This document shows, in pieces, positions 26,801-28,014 of a stretch of 28,014 nucleotides of DNA. Numbering within the stretch: the first letter of the stretch is position 1; each line of letters begins with the position of its first letter. Source of the DNA: an uncultured Bacteroidales bacterium (lineage in GTDB: Bacteria > Bacteroidota > Bacteroidia > Bacteroidales > Paludibacteraceae); contig CAKZZM010000094.1 in the NCBI GenBank assembly GCA_937885465.1, positions 1-28,014 of the forward strand. The letters run 5' to 3'. The position numbers and the translations under genes were made by a program. The notes under the pieces are model-generated. The model saw only the letters and a list, made by a program, of their open reading frames with translations. It had not been told where the DNA came from and ran no database searches.

Positions 26801-27855
26801 TCTTCCAAGGCGCGTTGTATCTCAAAGAAGTCACCGTCAACAAGGTCTTTCAGCCCCGGGTTCTTTACGGTCCAACGAAGGATATTATTGCCCGTAAAGG
26901 TGCCTGTAGAGTCGGTCTCCTCCGATGATGAGAAGTCGTATATACGGTGATACGGCGGAATATCCACGCCGGTGGATACCCTCTTAACCGAATCAGCATT
27001 GGCTTGGTTGCGCCATAGCGTGAAGGTGGCATTGAACTGCTCCTGCACCGTGTCGTTGGTCATGACGTACATCGTTCCGCCTCGAGAAGAGATCTGCTCC
27101 ACTTGGCTACTGAGCGAGGTGGTGTAACTGACAGGGTCGTTGAATACCATATACGGCACGGCAGCATAGCCGTAACCCGTAGGACCGTTGTCGTTAACCT
27201 GATAGATATACGGCGTATAGAGTTGCGGAGTCATGATGTTGTTGGAACCGATGAAAGTGCTGTTGCCGGGTATAGTGAGGTTCATTGCGTTACCTTGCGT
27301 GTAACTGCGACGGAAATGCGACACTATCTCCACCTGATACTCCTTGCCGTCGAGCGACTCGGGTGCATACCAGTCCATCTCAAGTACCGTCACCTGCGGA
27401 CAGTCGTCGTCGTCTTTCTGCGTAACATACAGTTTATCGCTCCAGCTGCCGCTATTCGTCAAACGCTTGTCCACACCATCCGCGATGGAAGTGACGACGA
27501 TAGTACCCTGACCTGCTATAGGCCATACGTATGCCGTTCCCTTCTTCGAGTCTTTGTTCTCGTTCTCGTCGTAGCGGTCGGACTTGTACTTGGCGATAGT
27601 GGTCCAGTCGCTGTCGCCGGTTTTCTTGTAGGCGATGTAACTGCACGTACCGCCATCCTCGTAGGCATAGTAGTCATAACTCTTCCCGTATGTCCACACG
27701 GGCATAATAAAATGGATCTTGTCAGCACCATTGGCATAAATCTTATAGTGCTTCTCCTTTTCAAAATAATCATTCGCCTGCGCCCTCTCCGGAATCGCAA
27801 GCAAGCAGCATAGGGCCACAATGCCCATCACTGCATACTTTACTGAATGTCTCAT
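17875..27855 (-). CDS. Giant multidomain secreted surface protein B (3326 aa; paralogue of giant protein A)
   Basis: I start at the ATG at 27855, not the in-frame ATG at 27942, because the signal peptide (MRHSVKYAVMGIVALCCLLA...AQA) begins here; the longer start would put 29 polar residues before it. Rough residue order: beta-rich N terminus; Fn3-like and carboxypeptidase-regulatory-like domains to LVGRVAGG (about 1032); central region with IIRDPGGAGSSAW (about 1414) and DVFFGTT (about 1528); CPHEDEERT (about 1900); a Big_5-like domain with DTRPPRVFGEPEPV; two LamG domains; a BACON-like domain (about 2742-2843); two copies of the module shared with the lipoprotein (around CVGMA about 2886 and ELAGVA about 3205) with W-x-W-type domains between them; and a T9SS-like tail (RVINGTLYIFATDGRVYNAQ). 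Against protein A it lacks the early LamG and the central coiled-coil-like region. It carries at least five short tandem-repeat arrays in frame. A surface adhesin or binding protein is the likeliest role; this is inferred from the modules. Confidence 0.87.
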   Translation of the reverse strand: MRHSVKYAVMGIVALCCLLAIPERAQANDYFEKEKHYKIYANGADKIHFIMPVWTYGKSYDYYAYEDGGTCSYIAYKKTGDSDWTTIAKYKSDRYDENENKDSKKGTAYVWPIAGQGTIVVTSIADGVDKRLTNSGSWSDKLYVTQKDDDDCPQVTVLEMDWYAPESLDGKEYQVEIVSHFRRSYTQGNAMNLTIPGNSTFIGSNNIMTPQLYTPYIYQVNDNGPTGYGYAAVPYMVFNDPVSYTTSLSSQVEQISSRGGTMYVMTNDTVQEQFNATFTLWRNQANADSVKRVSTGVDIPPYHRIYDFSSSEETDSTGTFTGNNILRWTVKNPGLKDLVDGDFFEIQRALEEDFSDATTIEVVPMVRNATKSQYTYSDQSRATWTGNVSSKLVNNDHLTTRVNHYVVNDLNGEPFVEIDVTLHARNVSIPGLPVYYRIRRASSSVWGWDQDFSKHVTMFKHNFLAPLAAEQEQYTLDSDYENNHKVNFKIHIDNRIPTTVTSIDKSKCDYTYSINKILDTKNITINLSYEHDEWSVDPATCMETRILDEEGKVVRSWQILPAGAYSAPMNCTLQTRITHSSISNNNQIFTYSNVRGSCNVVNKTWWSHGYYIAGTEFSYTGDDIGTKIWQMRSSIIDSLYNVMMSENIISQGRCMWDRTAQLVLQRTIEETGQMQEFIIPQDSIVRQADGSWMASFTDVADKACSHYKYAVRIDQTRSDLHVQDSVSLLPVQLTGPNLYFDEGASITSFTATQGDATTAMKSGVLLRWLTNTNNYDDFVVLRQQKNSTDAADTLIVTSESSYFDRSALPNEHYDYTVVARYNCNGKNTSNSATAEGWRTPYGEISGSILLPDNTGMAGVTVALQNGEGSTLRTLTTDASGAYKFDSLEYTLESNYSVIPTSQYGTFSFNNTSAGTASITLSQDNAVASGIDFVNTSTTRLTGRVLYKNSTIPVAGAVFLLNGDTVRRGNTPLTSAINGNFELVVPLSQPCRLQVIKDGHTFEGDGILRVEGDEEEFALTKALDGVRFYDMTKVRLVGRVAGGNDQRDLARAFGLGKNNIGDNVQLVLQLEGDNTAHIVHDPDDLDRDTIMQVVEHIVESQKSKVESPNNSARVVGTTHTLFEKKRITIQPDPATGEFAVDLFPVKYKVVQATANGYATLFGSGQGSETFDLTDAPQTEYIGTYDKDEGEITVVERHSAIPSVSYKYPYSGGIASQGGLLNGDSVHYNAIYDRIYHTPMLVSMTQMIYGLERDGLGEPTMEVSHINPALVGTVDLYQKQSDGSVKYLLEHPVFIGGRKYQFVASAYEDYYYNNDPQSGTLDRVPLRGGSVTIHNGMHNSTESQSYALDRYGQNSSIWLMVDNIDVNNIGNNALRTVTAALEQEGNIVETTLFSGFLTGTVVQEKDLRMTDSEIVLLDIIRDPGGAGSSAWIESGTTYSYSYKDSYEWETGLNIELKYGLNVSQDVGIVSAPEGIGSYIGANYTTSRQFTFPIPITHSWAWGHQYDYSITTTDRISTSSVTEPKYVGAMADVFFGTTIAQVAGKAKTVSLIGDSLFQMCQPARDAGAMLEIASGTTADGKAFHLVTGQKIVLGSTLNTTFAYTQHYILNTVMPELAMERQNLLVMFDSKAEAQAAADRTGEPVYWYHPTGEMTNTTDTLPASYYEMVTPQGDNLFTDRVAALNNMLLEWTTILYQNEKEKVTARGSSVSKVGTYSVSYGATVSHSDSYTASANYNEMPQGGDLLIYELEKSGTSAGQSALQTIADNFMDFWDTRSGESFGTSAATALQDFYNTVEDEDGQRTLQKNPEELGVEDNKSKLSFSFEPVLNFESDDRSTQVKTIKKTAGFNIVSDPDGDITVSVYRVLLDSVWESSTEFIREELDILSDDNDALYGSYVFVTEAGATFCPHEDEERTNFYNKGTLMSNGTQWIVKPQMTANTYEITNVQPQNSAYFQVTLMNNSEVDTGVANQGHFLTLLLDGTTNPNGAVVTVDGMPLTQGISYWVVPGQPVVKTVRVERGTVDDYDNLRLILYPSDCVKTVSDINLSVHFLPVSSDVNIAMPRQNWIMNTLSAKDSTGYYIPVDIDGFDIHHKNFDHIEFQYKLSTESEDMWVNQCSFYANDSLYALATGNKALIENGRIVPFRFYGERDPMEQRYDLRAVSFCRYGSGFVTKSSPVISGTKDTRPPRVFGEPEPVNAILGVGDNLRLRFNEPIAGNYLDEDNNFQIKGVTNATGITTGTSVHFDGSFDGANTEVSRSLASKSFSIDLLIKPDAEMDGVEYTFFEHGDSEGGIWFGVSEDNRLYAQIGADKVMSKVIEPILEFTRVILVYDDEQGQVRFFAGTKDVTDSESSFETDYTLNAPFFFGRLYSGAMKEVRIWSKALTQEEVAATHMRRLTGYERELLAYYTMDEGTGTTVKDYANGATLTLKTASWNLPQGISLAVKSGEQVQLNGNLLGRSKVYDETLMLWFRPVSANGDVFKAGWTAGESGETGNSGESGGSGESGESGTLLALENGNLVLHSDSNQWSLGAITENNWHHFVLTVNRTYNNVSAFVDGEMTATFAATELAGITGAMYFGGNGFEGNIDEFVIFEQALPKTLVEEFGNHSPAGDEMGLMAYLPFEEQKQNANGVLELVFSANDQRQFTDPNGNVIEKEVPLIVESQKSKVESMADKAIYAPVTGNELLSKLNFDWAFNQDELMINLKMQDREINKRTVVVTVRDVEDLNGNPMPSPVMWVAYVDRNSLRWDDSQLNFWISDKLAIKYADYNTRDIRIINNSGKRHQYTIESVPDWLTVSSTYGTIQPEDDISLTFTFDTSIPVGNYSDLVYLTDENGLSEPLKVNFIYEATCPWDEPDKNKYPLNMSLCGQVLIDDKYDTNSADKVIALYHNVCVGMANVAFDNLTNKSEVFLTVYGNEAMSGKEITFQLWQASTGKVFSLTPSVDVKFAHGNVYGCGNEEPIRFTAGGSETQNITLNAGWTWTSFNINVNADNTGVINNIMTASDPWTEGDLIKNPVTRNFCTYSESLDRFTGSLYHFRNIYTHMVYCKEGNTMRVTGGKLRQDSMRVTLLGGGKWSPLPCHYSEATTVTEALADYFDNATAGDLLKSHDKFAVFSTDKKWVGNLTAIRPGEGYLFRRMGEGDVVIHFYDKNSRNNVMQKSRNTGIPKSRNTEESPAFSNPTAATNMTMIARVVHQPILADKAARLFVYVGSELAGVAMPQVIDGDTLYFLTIQSDKAGERLTFQTEDGIVLQPVIKENRDTEIPKYRDTDIRNIPDSHHGSLKAPVLLTISSEEENQPQKRVINGTLYIFATDGRVYNAQGALVENPIK
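18057..18088. repeat. 8-nt tandem array (CGGTATCT type), four units, in giant B
   Basis: The units are CGGTATCT, CGGTATTT, CGGTATCT, CGGTATCT. They encode part of the ENRDTEIPKYRDTDI stretch near the end of the last shared module. Because 8 is not a multiple of 3, gain or loss of a single unit would shift the frame and remove the C-terminal tail. Confidence 0.85.
18351..18390. repeat. 8-nt tandem array (CGGTATTC/CGGGATTT), five units, in giant B
   Basis: The units are CGGTATTC, CGGGATTT, CGGTATTC, CGGTATTC, CGGGATTT. They encode KSRNTGIPKSRNTEES just before the last shared module. This is the same unit family as the array at 18057-18088, about 260 nt away. Confidence 0.85.
19855..19887. repeat. 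33-nt dispersed repeat built of 7-nt units, copy 1, in giant B
   Basis: Four 7-nt units (TTTCGAC, TTTCGAC, TTTTGAC, TTTCGAC) with short flanks are identical over 33 bases to 24538-24570. On the minus strand it encodes exactly 11 codons, IVESQKSKVES. Confidence 0.9.
20342..20404. repeat. 9-nt tandem array (CCGGANNCT type), seven units, in a LamG domain of giant B
   Basis: Seven 9-nt units each begin CCGG, with a partial eighth. Each unit encodes three residues, giving a Glu-Ser-Gly-type linker (about residues 2484-2505) inside the second C-terminal LamG domain. Unit number can change without a frameshift. Confidence 0.85.
24538..24570. repeat. 33-nt dispersed repeat built of 7-nt units, copy 2, in giant B
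   Basis: It is identical over 33 bases to 19855-19887, in the same orientation and reading frame, and again encodes IVESQKSKVES. It lies in a loop of the regulatory-like region where the matching part of protein A has no such sequence. Confidence 0.9.
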
Positions 27856-27946
27856 ATTGTTGTTTATTTTGATTGTTTCATTAATTCTGTTTTCCCGGTT
27901 AGCAGTCGGGGTAATGGAAGCCACATTCTCGTATTCGGTCATAAAT
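27856..27946 (-). other. 91-nt leader of giant protein B
   Basis: This is the longest gap between genes here. It is A-rich next to the start and has no Shine-Dalgarno site, as is usual in Bacteroidota. I found no TTTG / TAnnTTTG promoter pair and no U-tailed hairpin, so read-through from the upstream gene is possible. Confidence 0.5.
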
Positions 27947-27995
27947 TTACTGTTTCTGTGGTTTGTTCATTCGTTTGGCGATGCCGATGGCACCT
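27947..27995 (-). repeat. Direct repeat, copy 2: 3' end of the ferredoxin-like gene
   Basis: This is the partner of 17312-17360 (46 of 49 bases identical). Here it is joined to upstream codons of the same frame (RLVCPT), so this copy completes the gene. Confidence 0.88.
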
Positions 27996-28014
27996 GTCGG
28001 GCAGACGAGGCGGC
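27947..28014 (-). CDS. Probable 4Fe-4S ferredoxin-type protein, C-terminal end only
   Basis: The minus strand gives 21 codons, starting RLVCPTGAIGIAKRMNK, then TAA at 27947-27949. CPTGAI is the typical last cysteine-proline motif of a 4Fe-4S cluster site, so this is probably the end of an iron-sulfur electron carrier or maturation protein. Only the tail is visible, so the exact product cannot be given. It is on the same strand and 91 nt upstream of giant B. Confidence 0.55.
   Translation of the reverse strand, partial: RLVCPTGAIGIAKRMNKPQKQ

Larger units (their letters stand above)
17361..27946. other. Putative inserted block (giant B plus small lipoprotein) bounded by direct repeats
   Basis: This block lies between the two direct-repeat copies at 17312-17360 and 27947-27995, offset by 10,635 bp. 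It contains exactly two genes and no recognisable recombinase, so any mobility would be passive or the result of an older event. Confidence 0.45.

Noticed and set aside
27103..27813. 236-codon open frame on the plus strand
   Set aside because: It is antisense to the N-terminal part of giant B, with no signal, motif or start context.
27894..27911. Small inverted repeat (CCCG/CGGG) upstream of giant B as a terminator
   Set aside because: The stem is only 4 bp with a 9-nt loop and no U tract follows on the minus strand.
27856..27942. Earlier in-frame ATG for giant B at 27942
   Set aside because: It would put 29 polar residues ahead of a normal signal peptide; the ATG at 27855 begins directly with the basic n-region.

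Overview
The window reads as Bacteroidota, most likely Bacteroidales. The evidence is two cell-surface proteins of about 3,300 residues built from LamG, Fn3-like, carboxypeptidase-regulatory-like and BACON-like modules. Both end in a short tail resembling the type IX secretion (T9SS) C-terminal signal. A-rich leaders replace Shine-Dalgarno sites, and several lipoproteins are present. The genus cannot be told from this sequence. No RNA gene, transposase, integrase or CRISPR array was seen.

Every gene I can support lies on the minus strand, so transcription runs from 28014 towards 1. In that order: the last codons of a probable 4Fe-4S ferredoxin-type protein (27947-28014); giant surface protein B (17875-27855); a small lipoprotein (17364-17867); an exported HAD-type phosphatase lipoprotein (16248-17306); an RND adaptor lipoprotein (15128-16219); an RND permease fused in frame to a TolC/OprM-like outer-membrane factor (10595-15124); giant surface protein A (723-10568); and the start of a TamB/AsmA-like protein (1-726, running off the window). 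Gaps are 91, 7, 57, 28, 3 and 26 nt, then a 4-nt overlap, so one very long operon is possible. I see no convincing promoter or terminator inside it.

The two giants are colinear paralogues: matching landmark motifs fall at nearly the same residue numbers over more than 3,000 residues. They bracket a complete tripartite efflux pump. The small lipoprotein is a free-standing copy of a roughly 100-residue module found twice near the C terminus of each giant, giving five copies in three genes. This suggests a surface-displayed set encoded together with an envelope export machine.

Three things stand out. First, the last 15 codons and stop of the upstream ferredoxin-like gene are repeated (46 of 49 bases) just upstream of the HAD gene, so the 10.6-kb block holding giant B and the small lipoprotein is flanked by direct repeats and looks like a later insertion that regenerated the neighbour's 3' end. 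Second, the pump-channel fusion carries an internal lipoprotein signal and lipobox at the junction, preceded by a run of seven A. Third, at least seven short tandem arrays with 7-, 8- or 9-nt units sit inside reading frames of giant B, the small lipoprotein and the HAD signal peptide, while giant A appears free of them.
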